Shown piece after piece: positions 24,914-34,977 of a stretch of 44,194 bases of DNA. Position 1 is the stretch's first letter, and every line of letters starts with the position of its first letter. The notes under the pieces are model-generated. The model ran no database searches. It was given only the letters and a program-made list of their open reading frames with translations, and was not told where the DNA came from. The translations under genes were made by a program, and so were the position numbers. This DNA comes from Sphingobacteriales bacterium (GTDB lineage: Bacteria > Bacteroidota > Bacteroidia > Sphingobacteriales > Sphingobacteriaceae): positions 1-44,194 of the forward strand of contig RDYW01000049.1 in the NCBI GenBank assembly GCA_004293485.1, given 5' to 3'.

Positions 24914-25693
24914 TTAATCATTTTTATGCTTTTCTACAATACTATCGCTAATTAGTTTGTATAATAACCGGTAATTGGGTTGTTGGCTTAATGCCGATAG
25001 ATGACTGTTTATAGTACCTGTATCATTTCGTTTTGCGGGGCCAGTTTGCCCTTTATGGGGGGTGTTTGCTAGTATTTTATTGGCTGTTTCGGTTATTAAT
25101 GGTTTTAGCATATCAAAACTTAGCTGGTTTTGTTGCAATAAATCATCCGCAATAGCGTAAAAATAATTGGTAAAATTACACGCAAAAACGGCGGCTATGT
25201 GCAGCACTTTACGTTGGTGCGAGTTTATGGTATATACCAAATTGCTTATGCTATTTGCTATTTTTAATAATGCTTGTTTGGTTTTTTTGTTATTGGCTTC
25301 AACGCAAAGCGGAACGTTTAAAAAATTTATTTCAACGTTTTTTGAAAAAGTTTGTAGCGGGTACAAAACGCCGTATTGGGTGGCTATGGCCGATAAAACC
25401 GCGATAGGCAAGGTGCCAGAGGTGTGTATGATGATGGGATTGTGCGGGTGTATAAAACTTAGTTCTTTTAAAACCACCGAAACCGCATCATCGCTAACTG
25501 CCAAAATAATAGCTTCTACACTTTGGTGGATTTGGGATAAACTACTAATTGCCTTTGCATTAATTTTTGAAGCAAGCGTTTGTGCATTACTAAAATTACG
25601 GCTATACACTTGCAAAATGCTATGCCCATTTTTACTTAAAGCTAATGATACATGTGTGGCAACATTGCCCGAGCCTATGATTGCGAATATCAT
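24914..25693 (-). CDS. Rossmann-fold and DUF2520 domain protein
   Basis: A 259-residue putative oxidoreductase. The N-terminal NAD(P)-binding fold has the loop IGSGNVATHV (7-16) and resembles pyrroline-5-carboxylate reductase or 6-phosphogluconate dehydrogenase-like proteins. The C-terminal half is the helical DUF2520 domain with HIAAVFACNFTNY and the conserved TGPAKRND. Substrate and pathway are unknown; the family is usual in Bacteroidota. It starts 16 bases after the ccmF stop, so it may be transcribed with the cytochrome c maturation genes. Confidence 0.88.
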   Translation of the reverse strand: MIFAIIGSGNVATHVSLALSKNGHSILQVYSRNFSNAQTLASKINAKAISSLSQIHQSVEAIILAVSDDAVSVVLKELSFIHPHNPIIIHTSGTLPIAVLSAIATQYGVLYPLQTFSKNVEINFLNVPLCVEANNKKTKQALLKIANSISNLVYTINSHQRKVLHIAAVFACNFTNYFYAIADDLLQQNQLSFDMLKPLITETANKILANTPHKGQTGPAKRNDTGTINSHLSALSQQPNYRLLYKLISDSIVEKHKND

Positions 25694-25709
25694 TTTTTAT
25701 AATTTGCCT

Positions 25710-28151
25710 TTAGGCAGATTTTAATTCTTTAGCCCGTCTAAAAATTGATAGCAAAAACCCAATTACCATAATGATAGTGCCGCCCCACAGTAAATTTATA
25801 TAGGGGAAAACAATGGCTTTCATTACTATCCAATCTTTACGCTCGGTTTTTTGCTTTTGGTAAACGGTAAGTTCTAGCTTGTTTTGGTTGGGTAAAATGT
25901 TCGAAAAACGTAGTTTTAAGCCTTGTTCGTCTAGTTTTTTGCCAAAATCAAGTTTGTTATTTCCTTTAATTAAAAATATAGGTTCGGCTTGTGTTTTGCC
26001 TTGCGGCGTAACCACTTCTAGCTGTAAGCCTATGGCTACATCGCTGGCGCTTAATGGTAGGTTTTGTATTTTAACGTTTTTGTTTATACCTTTTACTACA
26101 ATAAATCCTTCTCTATATTTTACGGTATCGCCTATAACTACTTGGTGGGTAATGGGTTCGTCGTAATTTTCATCATCGGAGTGCCCATCGTGGTTATGCT
26201 CTTCTTCTTTTAGGGGTACGCTGCTTACGTGGGTATAAATATCGTGTAGTAGGTAATGTTTGGTATCGGGCGAAGCTACAATTTGCTTCATTTTTAGGTT
26301 TTGTTGTGCATTGGGATACAAATTAAAATCCTCTTTTAAAGCTCCTTTAGCATCTAAAACTTGGTAATTAACTTTATAATATGTGTTTACACCCGAAGTA
26401 GAATCGCCTTTATAGGTAACCATGTACTCGTTCATTTTTACGGGTGTGTTTTTGTATAAAATAATGTTTTCTTGTGGGTTGTTGGCTTTTGCAAACTCAT
26501 CGCCAAAGCCCACGCCTGTATTGTTTATAGATATTACTTTATTGGTGGCTGCGGCTATTAATGCGCCTACCAAAATCAGCGCAAAGCCAATATGTGCCAC
26601 TGCCGAGCCTGCCAATTTCCATTTACCTTTTACAGCATCGCCCAATAATTTACCATTGGCTATAATCGAAAACAAGGCAGAAAAGGTTAGTAAAATGTAC
26701 ATAAAATTGGTGTAAATGCCTGTTAAGTAAACTGCTACACCTGTTAATAAGGCGGCAACTAGCATACAAACCACTACGCTAATGTAAAATTTGCGCATAT
26801 CGGTTTTTTTGTATTTTAAAAATTGCGAAAATGCCGATATACAAGCTATAATTACGGCAATAGCAATTTGCCATTTGTTATAATGGGCAATGGGATTGGT
26901 AGGTGGTGCTATTTTTGAACCAAAAACGACATTAAATACAGGTATTGATGTTGTTACGATAATTTGTATGCATGATATGCCTAAAGTTAAAGCACCAATA
27001 AACAACCAAAATTCGCGGCTATAGGTATCTTCATCTTTTTTGGTAATGGGCAAGTTTTTCCAGTTTATTACAATTAAAATAATTGCCAAAACCACAAAAG
27101 CCAACATATAAAACAACAATTGGCCGCTCATACCTAAATCGGTAAAGGCGTGTACCGATGTTTCGCCCAATATACCACTACGGGTTAAAAACGATGCGTA
27201 CAGTACCAGTATAAAACTAATTAGAATTAAGAAAATAGCTGTAAAATACGAATGACCACTGTTTTTATACGCTATTAAAACATGTACGCTCGCTACTAAA
27301 GTTATCCAAGGAATAATAGATGCGTTTTCTACAGGGTCCCAAGCCCAAAAACCGCCAAAGTTTAAGGCTTCGTAAGCCCAAAACGAACCCATAATAATGC
27401 CTGTGCCTAATATCATTACGGCAAATAAACTCCAAGCTATGGCTGGCTTTACCATTTCGGCGTAACGTTTGGTGTATAAACCCGCTATGCCATAAGCAAA
27501 TGGTACTACCATCGATGCAAAACCTAAAAACAAAGTTGGCGGATGAATTACCATCCAATAGTTTTGTAATAGTGGGTTTAAGCCGTTACCATCGGGTATT
27601 AAACTTAAATAATTGGCTCGTGAAAATATGGGTGCTTCTATGGCATTTCGCAATAAAATAAATGGCGATGAACCAATTTTTAGGCCCCCAATCTCTACGC
27701 CTAAAAGCATCGAAGCTAAAAAAACTTGCGATAGCGATATGGTTACCATTACCGACCGCTCCCAACTACGGGCTGTAAAAATTAAAATCATACCCAAAAC
27801 TCCTTGCCAAAATGTCCATAACCAAAAACTTCCTTCTTGCCCTTCCCAAAAGCAAGAAATAATATAATATACTGGTAATGTGGTGCTAGAGTGCGCCCAA
27901 GCGTAATGATACTCGAAATAATGATTGTAAATAATATAAAAAAGGCAGCAACCTGTTGCTACAACGCTAGCCATATTTATAAAGTAGGCTATCCTACCTA
28001 AATTACGCCACGAGGTGTCTAATTTATTATTAATGGTGCTGGCATAGTAATAGCTTATTAGCGATAACATTGCCGAACCAAATGAAAGTACTACAAAAAA
28101 CTGGCCTATTTTGCCAGGAAGCAGGTGTTCGCCTGCAAAAACTGTATTCAT
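25710..28151 (-). CDS. ccmF: Cytochrome c heme lyase subunit CcmF
   Basis: An 813-residue multi-pass inner-membrane protein which attaches heme to apocytochrome c in system I. It has about 14-15 membrane segments. The heme-handling WWD motif reads FGGFWAWDPVENAS, and the P-His regions include WMVIHPPTLFLGFA and EGQEGSFWLWTFWQG. A large periplasmic domain (about 560-760, with a His-rich EEEHNHDGHSDDENY) precedes the last helix. Length is longer than the usual 650 residues because of this domain. It begins 9 bases after ccmE. The other Ccm proteins (CcmABC) are not in the window. Confidence 0.94.
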   Translation of the reverse strand: MNTVFAGEHLLPGKIGQFFVVLSFGSAMLSLISYYYASTINNKLDTSWRNLGRIAYFINMASVVATGCCLFYIIYNHYFEYHYAWAHSSTTLPVYYIISCFWEGQEGSFWLWTFWQGVLGMILIFTARSWERSVMVTISLSQVFLASMLLGVEIGGLKIGSSPFILLRNAIEAPIFSRANYLSLIPDGNGLNPLLQNYWMVIHPPTLFLGFASMVVPFAYGIAGLYTKRYAEMVKPAIAWSLFAVMILGTGIIMGSFWAYEALNFGGFWAWDPVENASIIPWITLVASVHVLIAYKNSGHSYFTAIFLILISFILVLYASFLTRSGILGETSVHAFTDLGMSGQLLFYMLAFVVLAIILIVINWKNLPITKKDEDTYSREFWLFIGALTLGISCIQIIVTTSIPVFNVVFGSKIAPPTNPIAHYNKWQIAIAVIIACISAFSQFLKYKKTDMRKFYISVVVCMLVAALLTGVAVYLTGIYTNFMYILLTFSALFSIIANGKLLGDAVKGKWKLAGSAVAHIGFALILVGALIAAATNKVISINNTGVGFGDEFAKANNPQENIILYKNTPVKMNEYMVTYKGDSTSGVNTYYKVNYQVLDAKGALKEDFNLYPNAQQNLKMKQIVASPDTKHYLLHDIYTHVSSVPLKEEEHNHDGHSDDENYDEPITHQVVIGDTVKYREGFIVVKGINKNVKIQNLPLSASDVAIGLQLEVVTPQGKTQAEPIFLIKGNNKLDFGKKLDEQGLKLRFSNILPNQNKLELTVYQKQKTERKDWIVMKAIVFPYINLLWGGTIIMVIGFLLSIFRRAKELKSA

Positions 28152-28160
28152 TAAATTTTT

Positions 28161-28568
28161 TTAAATATTGGCTTGTGCCTTTGTTTGGGTAACTTCTACC
28201 TTATCTTGAGTGTATTTTGATGGGCACTTCATCAGTATTTTATTAGCATAAAACTCGCCATTTCGCATCTCGCCAGTTAAAACTATTTGTTCCGATTTTT
28301 CAAAATCTTGCGGTTTTGTGCCGTTAAATATCACTTTACACTCTGTACCTTTATTATCCACCAAGTAAAACGAAAAGTAATTGGCATTTTTTTGTGGCTC
28401 ATAATACATTTCTTTTGCTTTATTTAATTTGCCTACTACGTGTAATTCTTTTTGCATTTCTTTGGCTTCGGCAAACGAACCATAAGTGCTGCTATCGGCA
28501 TAAGTGCTTACAATTACGCCAATAGCAATGGCAATAATAACTATTCCGATTATCGAACCTCTTTTCAT
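28161..28568 (-). CDS. ccmE: Cytochrome c maturation heme chaperone CcmE, CxxxY type
   Basis: A 135-residue periplasmic heme chaperone anchored by one N-terminal helix (5-21) and carrying an OB-fold domain (VVGKLNK, YFSFYLVDNKGTECKVIFNG, VLTGEMRNGEFYANKILMKC, the last one split at residue 100). The usual heme-binding histidine of HxxxY is replaced: the motif reads Cys115-Pro-Ser-Lys-Tyr119. This Cys form is known from Desulfovibrio and archaea. I chose the ATG at 28568; an upstream in-frame ATG at 28613 would add 15 residues but lies across a good promoter (28589-28621) and would spoil the membrane anchor. It leads the ccmE-ccmF-DUF2520 unit. Confidence 0.9.
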   Translation of the reverse strand: MKRGSIIGIVIIAIAIGVIVSTYADSSTYGSFAEAKEMQKELHVVGKLNKAKEMYYEPQKNANYFSFYLVDNKGTECKVIFNGTKPQDFEKSEQIVLTGEMRNGEFYANKILMKCPSKYTQDKVEVTQTKAQANI

Positions 28569-28588
28569 TTTTAAAACTTTTAGTAAGG

Positions 28589-28621
28589 CAAAAATACAAA
28601 ACCTAATTAGCAAAGCACAAA
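28589..28621 (-). promoter_or_regulatory. Promoter of ccmE
   Basis: On the minus strand TTTG (28621-28618) is followed after 21 bases by TATTTTTG (28596-28589), which fits the Bacteroidota -33/-7 pattern. It places the transcription start before the ATG at 28568. Confidence 0.55.
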
Positions 28622-29027
28622 TTTAGTAAGAATGTTTTTATTAAGAATTAATCTAAATAATTTTACCTAAGCATTAGTTGCTTTATCATTTTTTTTAAAC
28701 GAAAAAAAATTTGGTAATTAAAGTGAAAATATGGAGTTATAAATATTTGCTTTGCATTTGTGGTAAATAATTTAATGATATTTTACCCCACTAATGGTAA
28801 ACCTTATTTGTGTATTACCTACGTTAACGTATATTTTTAAATAAATGATGTATATTTTTTCATACACTATTGTAAACCAACAAATAGATTAGTTATTTTT
28901 TTTTATTTATAAGCTATAATAATTGTAAAACTGTAAAACAATTTTTAGCAAAGTTAAGTTTAACATGAATAAAATTGCTACTTTTTTTAACCTAAAATTT
29001 ATAAATTAGGAATTTATTTTACGATAT
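28622..29027. other. Divergent interval between ccmE and the response regulator
   Basis: About 400 AT-rich bases without a gene. CCTAA (28991-28995) and TTAGG (29006-29010) enclose an AT palindrome ATTTATAAAT, giving an imperfect 20-bp dyad 18 bases before the response regulator start, a possible autoregulatory operator. Confidence 0.4.
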
Positions 29028-29648
29028 ATGATTGAAAAGCAAGTAATATTGATAGAAGATGATGATGTTATGGCTAAATCTTTACTGTATATCATCGAAA
29101 AAAGAAGTAAAAAAAAACCTCTTCATTTTTTAAATGCCGAATTGGTATTAACAAGCAAAGTACTACGTACCGAATGTGTAATATTAATGGATATACACTT
29201 GCCTGGTATTAATGGTATTGAGGCAACCCGAAAAATTAAAAATAAGTTTCCCAAAGCTGATATTATTATGGTTAGTTCATCAGATAGCTCGGAAATAGTG
29301 TTCGAATCGTTAAAGGCTGGTGCTGTGGGGTATATTGTTAAAGATAATATACATCAATGCATTATACCATCAATTATAGAGTGTATACATGGAGGTGCAC
29401 CAATGAGTGCTAGTATAGCCCGCATGGTAGCTACTTCATTTAATCAAACGCAATCATCAGTATTATCAGATAGGGAAACAGATGTTATTAAATTGCTAAG
29501 CGAAGGACAAACGTACACACAAATAGCTACCGAACTTTTTATTGCGCCCAATACTGTACGCTCGCACATTAAAAATATTTACATCAAACTATTTGCAACC
29601 AATAAATCCGAAGCAATAAAAGCCGCCAAAAATCAGCGTATTATATAA
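29028..29648 (+). CDS. NarL/FixJ family response regulator, orphan
   Basis: A 206-residue two-domain regulator. The receiver domain (1-125) has the acidic pocket EDDD (10-13), phosphorylated Asp55 in LMDIHLPG, Ser83 and Lys105 in GYIVKDN. The C-terminal LuxR-type HTH (142-206) begins LSDRETDVIKLLSEGQTYTQ and continues with IATELFIAPNTVRSHIKNIY. No histidine kinase gene is adjacent, so the partner is elsewhere. It ends 3 bases before the convergent rhodanese gene. A dyad just upstream may be its own operator. Confidence 0.93.
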   Translation: MIEKQVILIEDDDVMAKSLLYIIEKRSKKKPLHFLNAELVLTSKVLRTECVILMDIHLPGINGIEATRKIKNKFPKADIIMVSSSDSSEIVFESLKAGAVGYIVKDNIHQCIIPSIIECIHGGAPMSASIARMVATSFNQTQSSVLSDRETDVIKLLSEGQTYTQIATELFIAPNTVRSHIKNIYIKLFATNKSEAIKAAKNQRII

Positions 29649-29651
29649 ATA

Positions 29652-30149
29652 TTAATATACTTTGGTTCCTTTAATTACCCATTTAGCCCAGTCTTTTGTG
29701 TAGGTATGAATTTCAGATGTTTGTATGCCATTGCTTTTATATACAGGATTTCCTTGGTTAAACCATTCAAAAATACTACCGTATAAATTATATACATGCT
29801 GGTATCCAGCTGAAATAAGTTTATGGCAAATTTTTTGGCTACGTAACCCTACCGAACAATAAATTACAACCGTTGCATTTTTAGGAATATCGTAAATATT
29901 GCGCATATCAAACCATATATAACCTACATTGCGGGCATTTTTTAAATGGCTAACCTCATATTCTTCTATTTCGCGTGTATCCAAAACATATACATTTTTA
30001 ATATGCTTAAACGAATCGATGGTTACTTTAGGGGTAACTAAAGTACACAAACTATCTACCAATGCTTTAAAATTAGGGTTTTTTATTTGACCAATCGCAG
30101 CAAAAGGCAGTAACCAAAAAAACACAAAACAACTCTTTTTTAAATTCAT
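29652..30149 (-). CDS. Exported rhodanese-like protein
   Basis: A 165-residue protein with a signal peptide (1-20, ending AAIGQ) and one rhodanese domain. Conserved elements are VLDTREIEEYEVSHLKNARN and the active-site loop Cys98 in IYCSVGLRSQ. Rhodaneses carry a persulfide on this Cys and move sulfane sulfur; a periplasmic location is predicted here. Its substrate is unknown. The gene is convergent with the response regulator and has no clear promoter match. Confidence 0.88.
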   Translation of the reverse strand: MNLKKSCFVFFWLLPFAAIGQIKNPNFKALVDSLCTLVTPKVTIDSFKHIKNVYVLDTREIEEYEVSHLKNARNVGYIWFDMRNIYDIPKNATVVIYCSVGLRSQKICHKLISAGYQHVYNLYGSIFEWFNQGNPVYKSNGIQTSEIHTYTKDWAKWVIKGTKVY

Positions 30150-30271
30150 TACCTATAAAATTTATATTTTAATATTACTGCCAATATTTGTGGTAAAAAT
30201 ACTAAATACAATAATATTGGATAAAATTTTAAATTCAATTTACTTGTTTAATTATAAATTTATATTTTTTA

Positions 30272-30305
30272 TTTGTCAATAAATATTAAAACACTATCTT
30301 AGTGT
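30272..30305 (+). promoter_or_regulatory. Promoter of eno with overlapping inverted repeat
   Basis: TTTG (30272-30275), a 19-base spacer and TATCTTAG (30295-30302), one mismatch from TAnnTTTG. ACACT (30291-30295) and AGTGT (30301-30305) form an inverted repeat across the -7 element, with another ACACT at 30313-30317. Such a dyad would let a repressor block the promoter. Confidence 0.6.
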
Positions 30306-30337
30306 GAAATTAACACTAACCATAAATAAGCTAATAA

Positions 30338-31645
<1,308 letters not shown>

Positions 31646-31660
31646 CTTGAGCATCATTTC

Positions 31661-31706
31661 AAAATATCAAAAGGCTAATTTTAATTAATTAGCCTTTTGA
31701 TATTTT
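31661..31706 (+). terminator. Terminator after eno
   Basis: A perfect 20-bp stem (31661-31680 with 31687-31706; core AAAAGGCTAATT) around the loop TTAATT. The arm itself ends in TTTT, then ATTT. The rest of the interval up to 31960, about 255 bases, carries nothing that I can recognise. Confidence 0.85.
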
Positions 31707-31960
31707 ATTTAAAGGTTAATGGATATTTATGATGTTAAAATAATAGCAACCATTTAATAACCATACATTTGGGTAAATTAAAAATTATCAATAAAAAAGC
31801 TACTTTTGTTGTAATTACATATCATCGGCTCCGGCCAAAATTTTACCTAATTTTAAACTTTCTTTTTAGTTTTTGCTAAGAGCCAAATTCTGGCTTGGTA
31901 CAAAGGCTATAGTTTGTTCATCTTACCAGTAGGTTTCATTTTTTTTTAGAAACTAAAAAT

Positions 31961-34375
31961 TTAGGGATACTTTTGTGGCATATATTCTTGAATTATTTGA
32001 TATACTGTTTCAATCACATCATCTACGCTTGGTTTGCCAAAATAATCGCCGTCGGTACCGTAAGGAGTTCGGTGTTCTTTTGCCGTTAACGTTTGTGGTG
32101 CGGCATCTAAAAAGTTATAAGCTTTTTGGTTTTCTAAAATTTGTTGCAAAATATATGCACTGCCACCGCCGGGTACATCTTCATCAATCACTAAAAGTTT
32201 ATTGGTTTTTTTTATAGATTTCAGGCAATCATTATTTAAATCGAATGGTATTAAGGTTTGTAAATCAATTACCTCAGCATCAATATCCATTTTAAGCAGT
32301 TCGTTTGCAGCCTCGTTTACAATGCGAAGCGTAGAACCGTAACTTACCAAAGTGATATCGTTGCCTGTTCTTATAATTTCGGCTATGCCTAGCGGTACTT
32401 TAAATTGGCCAACGTTTTCGGGCAATCGTTCTTTTATACGGTATCCGTTTAGGCATTCGATAAGTAGTGCGGGTTCATCGCCTTGCAAAAGGGTATTGTA
32501 CATACCAGCGGCTTGTACCATATTTCGGGGTACGCATATATGCATTCCTTTAAGCGCATTCACAAGCATACCCATGGGCGAACCAGCATGCCATATACCT
32601 TCAAGCCTATGCCCTCGGGTACGTATAATTAAAGGTGCTTTTTGCCCACCTTTGGTACGGTAACTTAGGGTGGCAATATCATCGCTTAATACGCTCATGG
32701 CATAGGTTATATAATCTAAATACTGTATTTCGGCAATGGGTTTAAATCCTCGTAAGGCTAAGCCCATTGCTTGGCCTACAATGGTAATTTCTCTTATACC
32801 TGTATCGCAAATGCGGTTTTCGCCGTATTTTTGTTGCAAACCAGCAAAGCCTTGGTTTACATCGCCTATGGCACCTAAATCTTCACCAAAAGCAATAACC
32901 AATGGGTCGCGGGTAAAATTAGCATCAAAGCAAGCGTTTAGCACTTCTCGGCCATCAACCATGGGCGAATTTTCGGTATACACAGGCGCAATACTTTTTG
33001 CTTTTAAGGGCGATTGTACGCTATTTGTATATAAACAGGTATGATATAATTCGTTATTTTTGAGTTGTTGATTGCTGTACCATTGCACTAAATTATCTCT
33101 TTCAATAGTTTTGGTTTTTCGACTTATGCGTATGGCTTTTCGTACTGTAGAAATGAGTTCTTTTCTTAAAGGATCAACCTCTGAGCGTAACATAAGTGTA
33201 ATTTGTTTTACTTCTTCGTGATGAAGTGCTAAGGCATCAAGCAATGTAAGAGCCTGTTCTTTATCAATTTGTATATCTTCTATAAAATCGGCCCAGGCCT
33301 CTTTTTGGATTCTCTTTACTTCGTTTTTGGATATATTTTCGAGTATATTTAGTTCTTCTTCGGTGGCTATGGCCGATTGTAGCATCCATTCTCGCATTTT
33401 TAAAATACAATCGTAATTTTTTTCCCAAGCTAGGCGATGTTGGGGTTTATAACGTTCGTGTGAACCCGAAGTAGAGTGCCCTTGTGGCTGCGTAAGTTCG
33501 GTAACGTGTATTAAAACTGGTACTTGCTGTGTTCGGCATATTTGTATAGCTTTTTCGTAAGTTTCGCACAAGGCCACATAATCCCACCCTTTTACCCTAA
33601 AAATTTCAAATCCTTCGTTGTGTTCATCTCGCTGAAATCCTTTTAAAATTTCCGAAATATTTTCTTTAGTGGTTTGATATTTGGAAGGTACCGATATGCC
33701 GTAGGCGTCGTCCCATACCGAAACAGCCATGGGTATTTGTAGTACACCAGCAGCATTAATAGACTCGAAAAATACACCTTCGGAGGTAGAAGCGTTACCA
33801 ATGGTACCAAAAGCCACTTCGTTTCCGTTGTTTGAAAACTGTGTAAATTTATGTAAATCTTTATTTTGCCTAAAAAGTTTTGAGGCATAGGCTAGGCCAA
33901 CCAGTTTTTGCATTTGCGATGCTGTGGGCGATACATCGGCCGAAGTGTTTTTTATAGTGCTTAAGTTTTTCCACTGGCCTTTATCATCTAACAATCTAGT
34001 GGCAAAATGGTTATTCATTTGCCTTCCAGCAGATGAGGGCTCCATGGCTACATCGGTATTGGCATATAATTGTGCAAATAATTGCCGCTTGGTAACCATA
34101 CCTGTGGCAAGCATAAAAGTTTGGTCGCGGTAATATCCTGCCCGCCAATCGCCAGGGTTAAATACTTTTGCCATTGCTAATTGTGCAACCTCTTTTCCAT
34201 CGCCAAAAATGCCAAATTTGGCTTTGCCTGTTAGTACTTCGCGGCGGCCAAGCAAGCTAATTTGCCTACTTTCGTAAGCAATTTTGTAATCGTTGATAAC
34301 AATGTTTTTAAAATCATCGAAACTTATTTCGCTTTGGCTATTGAACTGTAAAGTGTTTGGGTTATTTTTAGTCAT
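31961..34375 (-). CDS. 2-oxoacid dehydrogenase E1, fused alpha and beta subunits
   Basis: An 804-residue thiamine-diphosphate enzyme of the branched-chain 2-oxoacid (or pyruvate) dehydrogenase type. Residues 1-400 are the alpha part with FGDGKEVAQLAMAKVF, the cofactor site GNASTSEGVFFESINAAG and WDDAYGIS. The beta part follows from about 480: VIAFGEDLGAIGDVNQGFAG, RICDTGIREITIVGQAMGLA, RTRGHRLEGIWHAGSPMG and GGGSAYILQQIL. Fused E1 chains are usual in Bacteroidota. I take ATG 34375 as the start: the upstream TTG at 34402 falls inside the promoter element TATATTTG. E2 and E3 are not in the window. Confidence 0.93.
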   Translation of the reverse strand: MTKNNPNTLQFNSQSEISFDDFKNIVINDYKIAYESRQISLLGRREVLTGKAKFGIFGDGKEVAQLAMAKVFNPGDWRAGYYRDQTFMLATGMVTKRQLFAQLYANTDVAMEPSSAGRQMNNHFATRLLDDKGQWKNLSTIKNTSADVSPTASQMQKLVGLAYASKLFRQNKDLHKFTQFSNNGNEVAFGTIGNASTSEGVFFESINAAGVLQIPMAVSVWDDAYGISVPSKYQTTKENISEILKGFQRDEHNEGFEIFRVKGWDYVALCETYEKAIQICRTQQVPVLIHVTELTQPQGHSTSGSHERYKPQHRLAWEKNYDCILKMREWMLQSAIATEEELNILENISKNEVKRIQKEAWADFIEDIQIDKEQALTLLDALALHHEEVKQITLMLRSEVDPLRKELISTVRKAIRISRKTKTIERDNLVQWYSNQQLKNNELYHTCLYTNSVQSPLKAKSIAPVYTENSPMVDGREVLNACFDANFTRDPLVIAFGEDLGAIGDVNQGFAGLQQKYGENRICDTGIREITIVGQAMGLALRGFKPIAEIQYLDYITYAMSVLSDDIATLSYRTKGGQKAPLIIRTRGHRLEGIWHAGSPMGMLVNALKGMHICVPRNMVQAAGMYNTLLQGDEPALLIECLNGYRIKERLPENVGQFKVPLGIAEIIRTGNDITLVSYGSTLRIVNEAANELLKMDIDAEVIDLQTLIPFDLNNDCLKSIKKTNKLLVIDEDVPGGGSAYILQQILENQKAYNFLDAAPQTLTAKEHRTPYGTDGDYFGKPSVDDVIETVYQIIQEYMPQKYP

Positions 34376-34399
34376 TGGGTAATTGGCAAACAATATTTT

Positions 34400-34407
34400 C
34401 AAATATA
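34400..34407 (-). promoter_or_regulatory. Promoter -7 element of the E1 gene
   Basis: The minus strand reads TATATTTG, an exact TAnnTTTG match, 25-32 bases before the ATG at 34375. No good -33 element is seen. Confidence 0.5.
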
Positions 34408-34452
34408 TTCAAAAAAACTTTAGCTTGTAATGATGAAAAAAATATCTTATTG

Positions 34453-34483
34453 TTTGTTACATTAAATAGAATAATTACCTTTG
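34453..34483 (+). promoter_or_regulatory. Promoter of the DUF1573 gene
   Basis: TTTG (34453-34456), a 19-base spacer and TACCTTTG (34476-34483): both elements match the Bacteroidota consensus exactly, 20 bases before the ATG. This is the clearest promoter in the window. Confidence 0.8.
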
Positions 34484-34502
34484 AATTTCAAACTAAAAAA
34501 AA

Positions 34503-34901
34503 ATGAAAAAAATATTTTTATTTTGTTTTGTTGCAATAGCTATTGTAAGCTTAACTTCTTTTCAAGAAAAAACAGCCGAGTTTAAATTTGTAGAAGAAAC
34601 TCACGATTTTGGTAAAATTCCGCAAGGAAAGCCCGTGTCTTATGTTTTTAAATACACCAATGTAGGCGAAGAGCCAATTATTATTTCGGCTGTTGAGTCA
34701 ACCTGTGGTTGCACTGTACCAAGTGTAGAACCCAAACAAGGTACGCCGATATTAAAAGGACAAGGTGGTGCAATTACCATAACTTTTAATGCTGCTGTTG
34801 CTACACCATTTACAAAATTTGTTAAAATAACATCTAATTCAAAAACTCCTTTGAAAATGTTATATATTAAAGGAGAGGTAGTTGCGGCTGCTGCAAATTA
34901 A
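34503..34901 (+). CDS. DUF1573 domain exported protein
   Basis: A 132-residue protein with a signal peptide (1-20, SLTSFQE region) and one immunoglobulin-like DUF1573 domain. The family pattern is clear: ETHDFGKIPQGKPVSYVFKY, then TNVGEEPIIISAVESTCGCT (split after 20) with the conserved CGC, and FTKFVKITSNSKTPL. Such proteins are abundant in Bacteroidota envelopes; the molecular function is unknown. It is a single-gene unit with an excellent promoter and a strong terminator, which suggests good expression. Confidence 0.92.
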   Translation: MKKIFLFCFVAIAIVSLTSFQEKTAEFKFVEETHDFGKIPQGKPVSYVFKYTNVGEEPIIISAVESTCGCTVPSVEPKQGTPILKGQGGAITITFNAAVATPFTKFVKITSNSKTPLKMLYIKGEVVAAAAN

Positions 34902-34917
34902 ATATCCCACATTCTTG

Positions 34918-34955
34918 AAAGCCTTTCTCGAATAAAAGAGGAAGGCTTTTTTTTT
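34918..34955 (+). terminator. Terminator after the DUF1573 gene
   Basis: A 12-bp stem with one U-G pair (AAAGCCTTTCTC with GAGGAAGGCTTT), an 8-base loop and a run of nine T. Confidence 0.9.
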
Positions 34956-34977
34956 AATTAAAAATTTATAAAATACC

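Noticed and set aside
28569-28613. Longer ccmE start at 28613
   Set aside because: The additional 15 codons lie over the -33/-7 promoter and put extra charged and hydrophobic residues before a normal membrane anchor.
34376-34402. Upstream TTG start for the E1 gene
   Set aside because: The added codons overlap an exact promoter element, and an ATG follows at 34375 at a normal distance.
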